This document shows positions 16,751-29,207 of a stretch of 57,329 bases of DNA, in pieces. A model generated the notes under the pieces. It searched no databases. It was not told the origin of the DNA and saw only the letters and a list, made by a program, of their open reading frames with translations. The stretch covers positions 1-57,329 of the forward strand of contig NZ_JOGB01000044.1 of the NCBI RefSeq assembly GCF_000719335.1, given 5' to 3'. This DNA is from Streptomyces sp. NRRL S-87 (GTDB taxonomy: Bacteria > Actinomycetota > Actinomycetes > Streptomycetales > Streptomycetaceae). How positions within the stretch are numbered: position 1 is the stretch's first letter; each line of letters opens with the position of its first letter. Both the position numbers and the translations under genes were made by a program.

Positions 16751-17733
16751 GACGCGGCCTCGCATTCGGGGGTGAGGAGGTCCGCGATGTCCAGGACGTG
16801 GTAGCCGCGCATGGAGGGCAGGCAGCTCCCGCGGACCGGCCCGATGGCCGAGGACCACGCGGCGGGGATGGCGGCGGCGCCGGACAGCGCGCCGGACAGG
16901 GCGCCCGCGACGGCGGCGGTGGTGTCCGCGTCGCGACCCATGTTGACCGCCGTCAGGACGGAGCCGGCGAAGTCGCCGGCGGCCGCCGCAAAGGCACCGA
17001 AGGCCAGCCCCACGGCCTCGGGGGCCAGGTCGGTCCACGGGTACCCGCCGATGACCACCGCCGAGCGCACCGCCCGTTCGCCGCGCGGGGCGGCGGTGAC
17101 GGCCCGGCGCAGCGAGCGGGCCGTCCAGGAGTCGGAGGGGATGACCGACAGGGCGGCCGAGACGACCGAGGCGGGGGAGCCGCCGGCCATGGCGGCCGCG
17201 ACGCCCGCCGCCACCGCCTGACCGCCGTAGATGCCCTCGCCGTCGTGGCTGACCGAGCCGTCGACGGCGACCAGCCGGGCCGCTTCGGCGGGCCGCCCCG
17301 CCGCGAACACCCCGAACGGGGCGGCCCGCATGGCCAGCCCGTCGGACCACGCGTGCCGGTGCTGCGCCGAGATGGGAGCGGCCAGTCCCCGCCGCAGGTT
17401 CTCCAGGGTGCCCCGCTCCGAGAAGCCGGCCCCGCGGAAGGGGCCCTCGTCGAGGTCGGCGATCCAGTGGTGCCAGGCGCGTTCGACGTGGGAGACGGTC
17501 AGCGCGGAGCCGTGCCGGGCGAGGAGGAGGCCGGAGAAGATGGCGTACTCCGTGTCGTCCGTGCCCGCCGGGTCGTCGGAGACGAAGCCCTCGATCCGGC
17601 CCCAACGCGCCCTGATCTCCGAGGGCTTCATGTTCTCCGCGGGCGCCCCCAGCGCGTCGCCCACCGCCAGGCCCATCAGAGCGCCTCTGGCCCGTTCCAG
17701 GAGGACCTGCGGATTGCATGCGATCTGCTCCAT
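16747..17733 (-). CDS. ADP-ribosylglycohydrolase family protein (328 aa)
   Basis: First gene of the seven-gene minus-strand operon and the most DraG-like copy. It has ARGALMGLAVGDALGAPAE (18-33), GTDDTEYAIF with T58-D59-D60-T61-E62, and NMGRDADTTAAVAGAL with D268 and D270. The two metal clusters expected for a di-Mg ADP-ribosylhydrolase are therefore intact. No signal peptide, so it is cytoplasmic. ATG 17733 was chosen because GGAGAGG lies 6 nt upstream; ATG 17790 would add 19 residues and lacks a ribosome site. The promoter should lie in the divergent 17734-18205 region. Confidence 0.87.
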   Translation of the reverse strand: MEQIACNPQVLLERARGALMGLAVGDALGAPAENMKPSEIRARWGRIEGFVSDDPAGTDDTEYAIFSGLLLARHGSALTVSHVERAWHHWIADLDEGPFRGAGFSERGTLENLRRGLAAPISAQHRHAWSDGLAMRAAPFGVFAAGRPAEAARLVAVDGSVSHDGEGIYGGQAVAAGVAAAMAGGSPASVVSAALSVIPSDSWTARSLRRAVTAAPRGERAVRSAVVIGGYPWTDLAPEAVGLAFGAFAAAAGDFAGSVLTAVNMGRDADTTAAVAGALSGALSGAAAIPAAWSSAIGPVRGSCLPSMRGYHVLDIADLLTPECEAAS

Positions 17734-18205
17734 GACGCGCCTCTCCACTGGTGGGACCCGCGCTCGGATCCCTTGGGGGATTTGTGCCATGCCGGGGGGC
17801 GCGCGGTGGCGCGCGAAACACCCGCGTCACCCGGTCGCCGAGGCGTTGCCCGATGGCGGGCAGCGCGTCGCGCGCGCCGTCTCGCGCGGACGTGTCCGCG
17901 GGGTGCGCGCGCCGTCTCCGGCGGCCCGTGCCCGACCCCGTCCGAGCGGCAAAAGCGCAGGTAAGTACGGCCTACCTTGCTGGCGGGCGGCTCGAATCGT
18001 GCGTAGTTTCGAGGTGTTCAGGGGGAGCGGGGCACCACGTGTGCTCCGCCGTACGAACGCGCCCGCGCGCCATCGCGTCCGGCGCGGTGGCACCCGACGG
18101 CGCCGCCGCCGGCACCGCCGACGCACGAGCCCGACGTACGGACCCGACGCCCGCCGCGCACCCACCACGGCCGGCACGCACGACGAGGGGATAGGGGAAC
18201 CGAGC
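17734..18205. other. Divergent intergenic region, glycohydrolase operon / VIT gene
   Basis: This 472-nt region must hold promoters for both the minus-strand operon and the plus-strand VIT gene. No open frame on either strand looks coding. The only distinctive element is the AGGTA/TACCT dyad at 17959-17977, annotated separately; the 3' part is rich in CG words. Confidence 0.6.
17959..17977. promoter_or_regulatory. Possible iron-box-like dyad upstream of VIT gene
   Basis: AGGTA (17959-17963) and TACCT (17973-17977) form a 19-bp dyad in a locally AT-richer stretch. AGGT...ACCT half-sites recall DtxR/IdeR/DmdR iron boxes, but the spacing differs (about 10 of 19 matches to TTAGGTTAGGCTAACCTAA in the best register). 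The downstream gene is a putative iron/manganese transporter, which makes the idea reasonable but unproven. Confidence 0.3.
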
Positions 18206-18937
18206 ATGTCCATCATCGACATCGAAGCGCCGCTGCACACCGCCCACCGCGACAACCACACCCACCGTGACGTCAACGGCGGCTGGTTGCGCCCCGCGGT
18301 GTTCGGCGCCATGGACGGGCTGGTCTCCAACATCGCCCTGATGACGGGCGTGGCGGGCGGCGCGGTCGCCCCGTCCGCCGTCGTCATCACCGGACTTGCG
18401 GGCCTGGCCGCCGGCGCGTTCTCCATGGCCGCCGGCGAGTACACCTCCGTCGCCTCGCAGCGCGAGCTGGTGCTCGCCGAACTCGACGTCGAGCGGCGGC
18501 AGTTGCGCAAGCACCCGGTCGACGAGATGGAGGAGCTCGCCGAGCTGTACGTCTCCCGGGGCGTCGAGCCCGCGCTCGCCCGCGAGGTCGCGATGCAGCT
18601 CAGCCGCGATCCCGAGCAGGCCCTGGAGATCCACGCCCGCGAGGAGCTGGGCATCGACCCGGCCGACCTGCCGTCGCCGCTGGTCGCCGCCGTGTCGTCG
18701 TTCGGCTCGTTCGCGCTCGGCGCCCTGGTCCCCGTCCTGCCGTACCTGCTGGGCGCCACCGCGCTGTGGCCCGCCGTGCTGGTGGCGCTGCTGGGGCTGT
18801 TCCTGTGCGGGGCCGTGGTGTCGAGGGTGACCGCCCGCACGTGGTGGTTCAGCGGTCTGCGCCAGCTCGTGCTGGGCGGGGCGGCGGCCGGTGTGACGTA
18901 CGTCCTGGGCAGCCTGATCGGCGGGGCCGTAGGGTAG
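18206..18937 (+). CDS. VIT1/CCC1-family transporter
   Basis: A 243-residue membrane protein of the vacuolar iron transporter family, which exports or sequesters Fe(II)/Mn(II). Order: short N-terminus, TM1 with the signature GAMDGLVSNIALMTG (about 36-50), TM2 with GLAAGAFSMAAGEYTSVASQ, a Glu-rich cytoplasmic helical insert (about 85-155) that binds metal in the family, then three further hydrophobic segments ending VTYVLGSLIGGAVG. ATG 18206 gives the expected N-terminus; GGGGAACCGAGC upstream is only a modest ribosome site. Divergent from the glycohydrolase operon. The metal specificity is inferred from family only. Confidence 0.9.
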   Translation: MSIIDIEAPLHTAHRDNHTHRDVNGGWLRPAVFGAMDGLVSNIALMTGVAGGAVAPSAVVITGLAGLAAGAFSMAAGEYTSVASQRELVLAELDVERRQLRKHPVDEMEELAELYVSRGVEPALAREVAMQLSRDPEQALEIHAREELGIDPADLPSPLVAAVSSFGSFALGALVPVLPYLLGATALWPAVLVALLGLFLCGAVVSRVTARTWWFSGLRQLVLGGAAAGVTYVLGSLIGGAVG

Positions 18938-19283
18938 CCCTCGCGCGCGGTGAGACGCTATGCATCGCGCCACATGAGTATTCTGCGATAGTTCCGTTTC
19001 CCGGCCGTTTCGAATGCGTGTCGGCCGGGCATGACAGTCAGGCTCCCCCGGCGCATCCTGGGGGAAGCCCCCGTGGGCAATGAAGCCCACTCCTCCGTCG
19101 GGACCTCCGACCCGTGCTCCGCACCTGCGAAGGTCCTCCTTTTCTGCCTCGTGCAGTCCGCATGCTGGAATGCAGTATCCGGTTCCCGGGATTGCAGCCA
19201 TCATGTAACCTGCACGCAATTTCGCAGAGGGCCAACGTCGTCCCTCGGCACATGCACATGCCACGACGACGACGGGAGAGCCG
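18938..19283. other. Gene-free region before gltB with three hairpins
   Basis: This 346-nt region contains a run of stem-loops: GGCTCCCCC (19041-19049) with 19060-19069 (one bulged A), GTGGGC/GCCCAC (19073-19090) and GTCGG/CCGAC (19097-19111). A less GC-rich part follows, with a GlnR-like site at 19204-19219. The hairpins may end VIT transcripts or fold as a gltB leader; I recognise no known riboswitch. Confidence 0.55.
19204..19219 (+). promoter_or_regulatory. Possible GlnR-type box upstream of gltB
   Basis: GTAAC, 6 nt, GCAAT resembles the actinobacterial GlnR site gTnAC-n6-GaAAc: the first half is exact and the second matches three of five. It lies 65 nt before the gltB start. Weak evidence on its own, supported mainly by the nitrogen-assimilation role of gltB. 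Confidence 0.3.
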
Positions 19284-23880
<4,597 letters not shown>

Positions 23881-23888
<8 letters not shown>

Positions 23889-25344
23889 CCCGAAGGGCTT
23901 CCTCACCACCACCCGCCAGACCGCCTGCTCCCGCCCCGTCGAGGAGCGGCTGAAGGACTGGAACGAGGTCTACGTCCCCGGCTCCCTGCTGCCGATCATC
24001 AGCAAGCAGGCCGGCCGCTGCATGGACTGCGGCATCCCGTTCTGCCACAACGGCTGCCCGCTCGGGAACCTGATCCCCGAGTGGAACGACTACGCCTACC
24101 GCGAGGACTGGGGCGCCGCGTCCGAGCGGCTGCACGCCACCAACAACTTCCCGGAGTTCACCGGCCGCCTGTGCCCGGCTCCGTGCGAATCGGCGTGCGT
24201 GCTCGGCATCAACCAGCCGGCCGTCACCATCAAGAACGTCGAGGTCTCGATCATCGACAAGGCGTGGGACAACGGGGACGTCACCCCGCAGGCCCCCGAG
24301 CGCCTGTCGGGCAAGACCGTCGCCGTCATCGGCTCGGGCCCGGCCGGCCTGGCCGCGGCCCAGCAGCTGACCCGGGCCGGCCACACCGTGGTCGTGTACG
24401 AGCGCGCCGACCGCATCGGCGGCCTGCTGCGCTACGGCATCCCCGAGTTCAAGATGGAGAAGCGGCACATCAACCGCCGCATCGAGCAGATGCGCGCGGA
24501 GGGCACCAAGTTCCGCACCGGCGTCGAGGTCGGCCGCGACATCACCGCCACGGACCTGCGCAAGCGGTTCGACGGCGTGGTCATCGCCGCCGGCGCCACG
24601 GTCTCCCGCGACCTGCCGGTGCCGGGCCGCGAGCTCAACGGCATCCACTTCGCGATGGAGTACCTGCCGCTGGCCAACAAGGTGCAGGAGGGCGACTTCG
24701 TGGCGCCCCCCATCACCGCCGAGGGCAAGCACGTGGTCGTCATCGGCGGCGGCGACACCGGCGCGGACTGCGTCGGCACCGCCCACCGCCAGGGCGCGGC
24801 CTCGGTCACGCAGCTGGAGATCATGCCCCGCCCCAACGAGGAGCGGAACGCGGCCTCCCAGCCCTGGCCGACCTTCCCGATGCTGTACAAGGTCACCTCG
24901 GCCCACGAGGAGGGCGGCGAGCGGATCTACTCCGTCTCCACCACCCACTTCGAGGGCGACGAGGACGGCAACGTCCAGTGGCTGCACCTCGTCGAGGTGG
25001 ACTTCGTGGACGGCAAGCTGGTCCAGCGCGAGGGCACCGAGCGGAAGATCCCGGCGCAGCTGGTCACCCTGGCCATGGGCTTCACCGGCACCGACCAGGC
25101 CAACGGCCTCGTCGAGCAGTTCGGCCTGGCACTGGACGAGCGGGGCAACATCGCCCGCGACGCCTCGTACGCCACCAACGTCGACGGCGTCTTCGTCGCC
25201 GGCGACGCGGGCCGCGGCCAGTCCCTGATCGTGTGGGCCATCGCCGAGGGCCGCTCCGCGGCCCGCGGCGTGGACCGCTTCCTGACCGGCACGAGCACCC
25301 TGCCCTACCCGGTCAAGCCCACGGACCGCGCCCTGGCGGTCTGA
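23881..25344 (+). CDS. gltD: Glutamate synthase small subunit
   Basis: The 487-residue beta subunit, which passes electrons from NADPH through FAD and two 4Fe-4S clusters to GltB. Cluster ligands are in [16 protein letters not shown] (C47, C50, C55, C59) and [12 protein letters not shown]. The FAD motif [13 protein letters not shown] follows at about 153, with the NADPH motif [11 protein letters not shown] near 288 and the C-terminal [18 protein letters not shown]. Length is normal. ATG 23881 lies within the gltB end, giving coupled translation for the 1:1 complex. Confidence 0.97.
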
Positions 25345-25512
25345 TTCCTCCACGCCGGACCCGCACCGCTCGGCCGCGGTCGGCCTCCCGGGCTTCGCCC
25401 GGCCAGGCCGGCCCGGCGCGCGGGAGCGCTGCTCCACCGCGAGGACCTGCAGTACCCGCCCCTCCCGGGGGCGACCCCTCATACGGTCCGTACAACGACG
25501 TACGGCACTCGA

Positions 25513-25554
25513 CACGGCGCCCGCCCGTCCCCGACCGGACCCGCGGGCGCCGTG
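25513..25554. terminator. Bidirectional terminator gltD / GntR gene
   Basis: CACGGCGCCCGC (25513-25524) pairs exactly with 25543-25554 around an 18-nt loop, between two convergent genes. It ends 13 nt before the regulator's stop codon, so it can serve both strands. Confidence 0.65.
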
Positions 25555-25567
25555 GCGTGTCCGGGGA

Positions 25568-26341
25568 TCACTCCGGCGTGAACTCGTACTGGAGCTCGTA
25601 GAGGTGGCCGGCCTTGACCATGACGGTCACTTCGACGGGCCGGTCCGCCGCGTCGTACACCGTACGGAGCGTGCGGAGTACGGGCAGGTCACCGGAGAGC
25701 CGCAGGGCTGCGTACTGCTCCTGGGTCGCGATCCGTGCCGAGACCCGGTCCACGCTCAGGCGGGGCGGGTGGCCCAGCTCGGTGAGGAGCGTCGGCGTAC
25801 CGCCTTTGATCTTGCGCACCTCTGCCAGCTGCGTGCCCTCGGCCACGTCCATGGGGTAGTAGGAGCTCACCAGTTCGGCCGGCTCGCCGTCGATGGTGAT
25901 CAGCTGCCGCCGCAGTATCGCGCTGCTCCCCTCCGCGATCACCAGCGCTGCCGCGATGTCGCCCGAGACCTGGGTCCGTCCGACCGAGAGTAGTTCGCTC
26001 TGCGCGCTGCGACCCTGTTCGGCGACCTTCAGGAGCCAGGGGAACTGGGCGCCGGTCGCCGCCGAGGTGAGGGAGTCCGCCGGTCTGACGGTGCGCTGCC
26101 GGTTCTCCCGGACGGTCACCGCGGCGCCGGCGCGGCCGATGACGAGGCCCTCCTCCTTCAGCAGGAGCAGTGCCTTCTGGATCGTCGCGTTGGAGGCGTC
26201 GAACCGAGCCTTCAGTTGCGCCGTGGAGGGCAGTTTGGCGCCTGGGGGCAGCTCGCCGCTCATGATCTCTTCACGGAGATCGGCGGCGATGCGGGCGTGC
26301 AGAGATCTGGCGTCGGGTACGCCGCTGTCACCGGTTGCCAC
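25568..26341 (-). CDS. GntR-family regulator with UTRA domain (HutC type)
   Basis: A 257-residue cytoplasmic regulator. The N-terminal winged helix (about 12-78) reads RIAADLREEIMSGELPPGAKLPS, then FDASNATIQKALLLLKEEGL; the C-terminal UTRA effector domain (about 95-255) reads LLSVGRTQVSGDIAAALV, LRRQLITIDGEPAEL, SSYYPMDVAEGT. HutC-group members respond to small metabolites such as sugars or amino-acid derivatives; the ligand here is unknown. GTG 26341 is preceded by GAGG and lies 6 nt after the stop of a second UTRA protein, so the two are cotranscribed. A perfect palindrome at 26972-26989 upstream of the pair is a candidate operator. Confidence 0.9.
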   Translation of the reverse strand: MATGDSGVPDARSLHARIAADLREEIMSGELPPGAKLPSTAQLKARFDASNATIQKALLLLKEEGLVIGRAGAAVTVRENRQRTVRPADSLTSAATGAQFPWLLKVAEQGRSAQSELLSVGRTQVSGDIAAALVIAEGSSAILRRQLITIDGEPAELVSSYYPMDVAEGTQLAEVRKIKGGTPTLLTELGHPPRLSVDRVSARIATQEQYAALRLSGDLPVLRTLRTVYDAADRPVEVTVMVKAGHLYELQYEFTPE

Positions 26342-26347
26342 GGCGCC

Positions 26348-26890
26348 TCATCCGATCCTGATCTCGTAGCGCAGCTGCTGGCGGTCTGCGGGCATGAGCA
26401 TCACGTCCGCCTGGAGCGGACGGTCGTCCGCACCGTAGGTCACGCGTGCGATACGGAGCACCGGCTCGTTCGGACCGATCGCGAGCTGACCGCGCTCTTC
26501 GTGGCTCGGCATCCGCGCGGTGACCTGCTCCGCAGCGCGTACGCCGACATGGCCGAGCGATGCGAGCAGAGTGACCGCACCGCCCGCGATCTTCGCCGTT
26601 CCCGCCAACGGCGTTCCTGCCGCGATGTCGTACGGGTAGTACGTGTCGGTCAACTCGCACGGCTCGCCGTCGAGGTGGATCAGCCGACGCCGGACCACGA
26701 CCGCTTCGCCTTCGGTAAGCGCCAGCAACGAAGCGACCTCGGCCGGCGCCGGCACCTCCCCGGCGTGAACGATGCGTTGGCCACCGCGGCGCCCTTGCGC
26801 GGCGGCCTCGTCGGTCCAGGCGTCGGCCTGACCGGCCTGGCGGGGTGTCAGGTACGGCATCGACGTACTGACCCATCGGTTGTCGCCCAT
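26348..26890 (-). CDS. Stand-alone UTRA-domain protein lacking the DNA-binding domain
   Basis: A 180-residue protein homologous to the effector half of the downstream GntR regulator: VVVRRRLIHLDGEPCELTD, TYYPYDIAAGTPLAG, LLASLGHVGVRAAEQVTARM and a closing beta strand RYEIRIG line up with it. There is no winged helix; the first ~35 residues (MGDNRWVSTSMPYLTPRQ) are short and not HTH-like. It may bind the same kind of ligand and pair with, or titrate, the full-length regulator. ATG 26890 has GGGAGGGG at 6 nt; two upstream in-frame ATGs (26905, 26926) lack one. First gene of a two-gene unit. Confidence 0.8.
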   Translation of the reverse strand: MGDNRWVSTSMPYLTPRQAGQADAWTDEAAAQGRRGGQRIVHAGEVPAPAEVASLLALTEGEAVVVRRRLIHLDGEPCELTDTYYPYDIAAGTPLAGTAKIAGGAVTLLASLGHVGVRAAEQVTARMPSHEERGQLAIGPNEPVLRIARVTYGADDRPLQADVMLMPADRQQLRYEIRIG

Positions 26891-26971
26891 CGGCCCCTCC
26901 CGCATCGTTCGCTGTCGAGTCTCCACGTTATGCGACGGCTCGACGCCGGGCAGGGACCAGGTCCACCTTGC

Positions 26972-26989
26972 CGCTTTTCGCGAAAAGCG
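26972..26989. promoter_or_regulatory. Perfect 18-bp palindrome in divergent promoter
   Basis: CGCTTTTCG (26972-26980) is followed directly by its exact reverse complement CGAAAAGCG (26981-26989). It sits between the UTRA/GntR pair (82 nt from its start) and the ATPase gene (52 nt from its start), and is AT-rich in a GC-rich genome. A dimeric regulator, most simply the GntR protein encoded alongside, could bind here and control both directions. Confidence 0.6.
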
Positions 26990-27040
26990 CTACGGTCTGT
27001 AAGGCATTCGGAACTCAGGGTGGAGGGGTGGTGGGGTGGC

Positions 27041-27421
27041 GTGTCGGTGGTCCGGCAACAACGCTTCCCGCGGGCTCGCGCATCCGTCCGCGCGGCGCGT
27101 CAGTTCGTCGGAGACACGCTCGCGTGCTGGGGGTTGGGCGAGCGGTGGGACGACATGAGGCTGTGCGCTTCGGAACTCGCCGCGAACGCGGTCCTGCACG
27201 GTGCTCCGCCCGGACGCGATTTCAGTGTCAGGCTGGTGCGTGAGCCCGGCCGGGTGCTCATCGAGGTGCGCGACAGTGGGCCCGGCCTGCCGGTGTTCCG
27301 GTGCGCGTCCCCCGCGTCGACGACCGGGCGCGGGTTGTGGCTGGTCAGGACCGTGGCGGATGAGTGCGGAGTCTCGGACGAGGCGGTGGGGAAGACGGTC
27401 TGGGTGGCCTTCGTGGCGTAG
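27041..27421 (+). CDS. ATP-binding anti-sigma-type regulator (HATPase_c_2)
   Basis: A 126-residue single-domain GHKL ATPase of the SpoIIAB/RsbW-like group abundant in Streptomyces. The N-box is CASELAANAVLHG, the G1 box EVRDSGPGLP and the G2-like segment TTGRGLWLVRTVADE. Such proteins usually bind a sigma factor or anti-anti-sigma partner, but none is encoded nearby. Start codon uncertain: GTG 27041 (MSVVRQQRFPRARASVR) follows a G-rich stretch; GTG 27020 and GTG 27047 are alternatives. Divergent from the UTRA pair across the 18-bp palindrome, suggesting shared control. Confidence 0.8.
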   Translation: MSVVRQQRFPRARASVRAARQFVGDTLACWGLGERWDDMRLCASELAANAVLHGAPPGRDFSVRLVREPGRVLIEVRDSGPGLPVFRCASPASTTGRGLWLVRTVADECGVSDEAVGKTVWVAFVA

Positions 27422-27491
27422 GGGGCATCGCCTGGTGGTACCCGGACGAGGGCGCGCCGGCGCGGTTGCTGCGCCGGCTGCGCCGGGTCGC

Positions 27492-28022
27492 TCACGCCCC
27501 GGAGGACTCCGGGGCCTCGCGGGCGGGTTCCTCGTCGTTGCCGCGGCGGAGGGTGCGGGTGGGGGTGCCGGGGCGCCAGGTCGTGACGACCAGTTCGTCG
27601 GCGTCCTGGTCGACGGTGATGCGGACGACCTCGGTGAGTTCCGTACGGAAGACGTGGCCGGGGTGCACCTCGCCGGACTCCTCGGCCTCCTCCGCGTACC
27701 GGTGCAGCTCGGGCGGTTCGGTGACCTCGACCGCCCGCCCGGAGATCCGTACGTCCCCCTCGGGCATCGTGTCGTCCGGCCCCGGGTTGGAGTGCAGCGC
27801 GAAGCGCGGGTCGCGGCGCAGGTCCTGCGCCTTCAGCGAGCCCGGCATCATGCCCAGCCACAGCTCCCCGCCCCGGATCTCCACGTTCAGGCCGGTCAGC
27901 CGGGGTGAGCCGTCCTTGCGGAGGGTGGCCAGCACGTGGTGCGGGTACGCGGCGAAGCGGGCCCGTACCGCCTCGGAGAACTCCGGTTCGGCCTTTTCGA
28001 AGTCTGCCCAGTTGTCGGTCAT
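27492..28022 (-). CDS. Pyridoxamine-phosphate-oxidase-like (PPOX) family protein
   Basis: A 176-residue split-barrel flavin- or F420-binding protein. It opens with FAAYPHHVLATLRKDGSPRLTG, the PPOX barrel entry, followed by GELWLGMMPGSLKAQDLRRDPRFALHS, where the basic residues usually hold the cofactor phosphate, and VRISGRAVEV. It resembles the F420-dependent quinone/biliverdin reductase side of the family, but cofactor choice cannot be settled by eye. The C-terminus is a short charged tail. ATG 28022 is the natural start. Convergent with the ATPase gene. Confidence 0.8.
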   Translation of the reverse strand: MTDNWADFEKAEPEFSEAVRARFAAYPHHVLATLRKDGSPRLTGLNVEIRGGELWLGMMPGSLKAQDLRRDPRFALHSNPGPDDTMPEGDVRISGRAVEVTEPPELHRYAEEAEESGEVHPGHVFRTELTEVVRITVDQDADELVVTTWRPGTPTRTLRRGNDEEPAREAPESSGA

Positions 28023-28193
28023 GGAGCCATGAAAGCGCGTGCCGCAGCGAAGCGGGGTCAGTTGCGTGCGATCCCGGCGCGCCGGGCCGCCGCCGGCCCG
28101 CCCCGGCCACTTCGCCCGGGCCGCTCGGGCTGCCGGGGCGGGCCACGCGGACGCCCTGGCGTACCTGAGGGCGAGGCCCGGTGACCGAGGCGT

Positions 28194-29138
28194 TCAGGGC
28201 CGAGTACCCGGAATCCCGGCCCCCCGGGGCCGGCTGCCGGACGGGGGCAGCAGTGCCTCGGCGGCGGCCGCCGTGACGGCCGCGGCGACGGCGGCCAGGG
28301 CGGGCGAGTCCAGCTTCCACTGCTGCCAGTACAGGGGTACGTCCATGGGCCGGCCGGGCGCCAGCTCCACCAGCAGGCCGGACCGCAGCAGTGGCACGGC
28401 CTGCGGTTCGGGAACCAGTCCCCAGCCGAGCCCGGCCGCCACCGCGTCCCGGAAGCCGTCCGAGGTGGGCACCAGGTGGCGGACCGGCCCGGCCTGCGAA
28501 CGGCCCCGGGTGAGGGACCGTACGAACGCGTCCTGGAGCTCGTCGCGCCGGTCGAAGACCACGAGGGGGGCCTCCCGCAGGTCCGCGGCCAGGGTCCCGG
28601 TCAGATGCCGGGCGGCGAACTCCGGTGCGGCCGCGGCCAGGTAGCGGGCCGCCCCCAGCGGCCGTACGGTGCAGCCGGCCACCGGGTCGGGCGAGGAGGT
28701 GACGGCCGCCATCACCCGGCCCTCGCGCAGCAGGGCGGTGGTGTGGGACTCGTCCTCCCGGTGCAGCTCGAAGCAGACCGGCGGGTCCTGAGACACCCGG
28801 GTCAGCGCCGGCAGGAACCAGGTGGCGAGCGAGTCGGCGTTCACCGCGATCGGCACCCGGGCCGGCCCCCGTTCGTCCGCCAGCCCGAGCTCGTCGCGGG
28901 CGTCCCGCTCCAGCCGGGCCAGCTGCCGCGCGAACCGCACCACCACCTCGCCCGACTCGGTGGGCCGTACCGGCTTGCCGCGCATCAGCAGCACCCGCCC
29001 GGTGCGCTGCTCCAGCGCCTTGACGCGCTGGCTGACGGCGGAAGGGGTCACGTGCAGCACGGCGGCCGCGGCGTCGAAGGTGCCCTCGTCGACCACCGCG
29101 AGCAGGGTCTGGACCTGGTCCAGCGGAAGCTCGTCCAT
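28194..29138 (-). CDS. LysR-family regulator of the LysG/ArgP group
   Basis: A 314-residue LysR regulator. The N-terminal HTH (about 4-63) reads LDQVQTLLAVVDEGTFDAAAAVLHVTPSAVSQRVKALEQ; the effector domain starts at VPIAVNADSLATWFLPAL, a sequence typical of ArgP/LysG, activators of basic-amino-acid exporters. It is divergent from a LysE exporter, the standard arrangement. The 69-nt gap holds an AT-rich dyad. The C-terminal ~20 residues (PPSGSRPRGAGIPGTRP) are low complexity. Lysine/arginine sensing is inferred from the group. Confidence 0.9.
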   Translation of the reverse strand: MDELPLDQVQTLLAVVDEGTFDAAAAVLHVTPSAVSQRVKALEQRTGRVLLMRGKPVRPTESGEVVVRFARQLARLERDARDELGLADERGPARVPIAVNADSLATWFLPALTRVSQDPPVCFELHREDESHTTALLREGRVMAAVTSSPDPVAGCTVRPLGAARYLAAAAPEFAARHLTGTLAADLREAPLVVFDRRDELQDAFVRSLTRGRSQAGPVRHLVPTSDGFRDAVAAGLGWGLVPEPQAVPLLRSGLLVELAPGRPMDVPLYWQQWKLDSPALAAVAAAVTAAAAEALLPPSGSRPRGAGIPGTRP

Positions 29139-29145
29139 AAGTAGG

Positions 29146-29171
29146 GCTAAGGGTACTTAAGAATCTTTAGC
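29146..29171. promoter_or_regulatory. LysR-type dyad between regulator and lysE
   Basis: GCTAA (29146-29150) and TTAGC (29167-29171) flank an AT-rich centre with GTACTTAAGAAT-like sequence. The AT content stands out, and the dyad lies in the divergent promoter where a LysG/ArgP regulator binds in related loci. Probable activator site. Confidence 0.5.
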
Positions 29172-29207
29172 TGTACTCATTCCCGCACGGTCCTTACGGT
29201 CGACCTC

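Noticed and set aside
18938..19283. A known riboswitch before gltB
   Set aside because: The stems do not match any riboswitch core I know; kept only as an unexplained structured region.
27041..28022. A defence or toxin-antitoxin module made of the ATPase and PPOX genes
   Set aside because: The genes are convergent, unlinked in translation, and belong to common housekeeping-type families.
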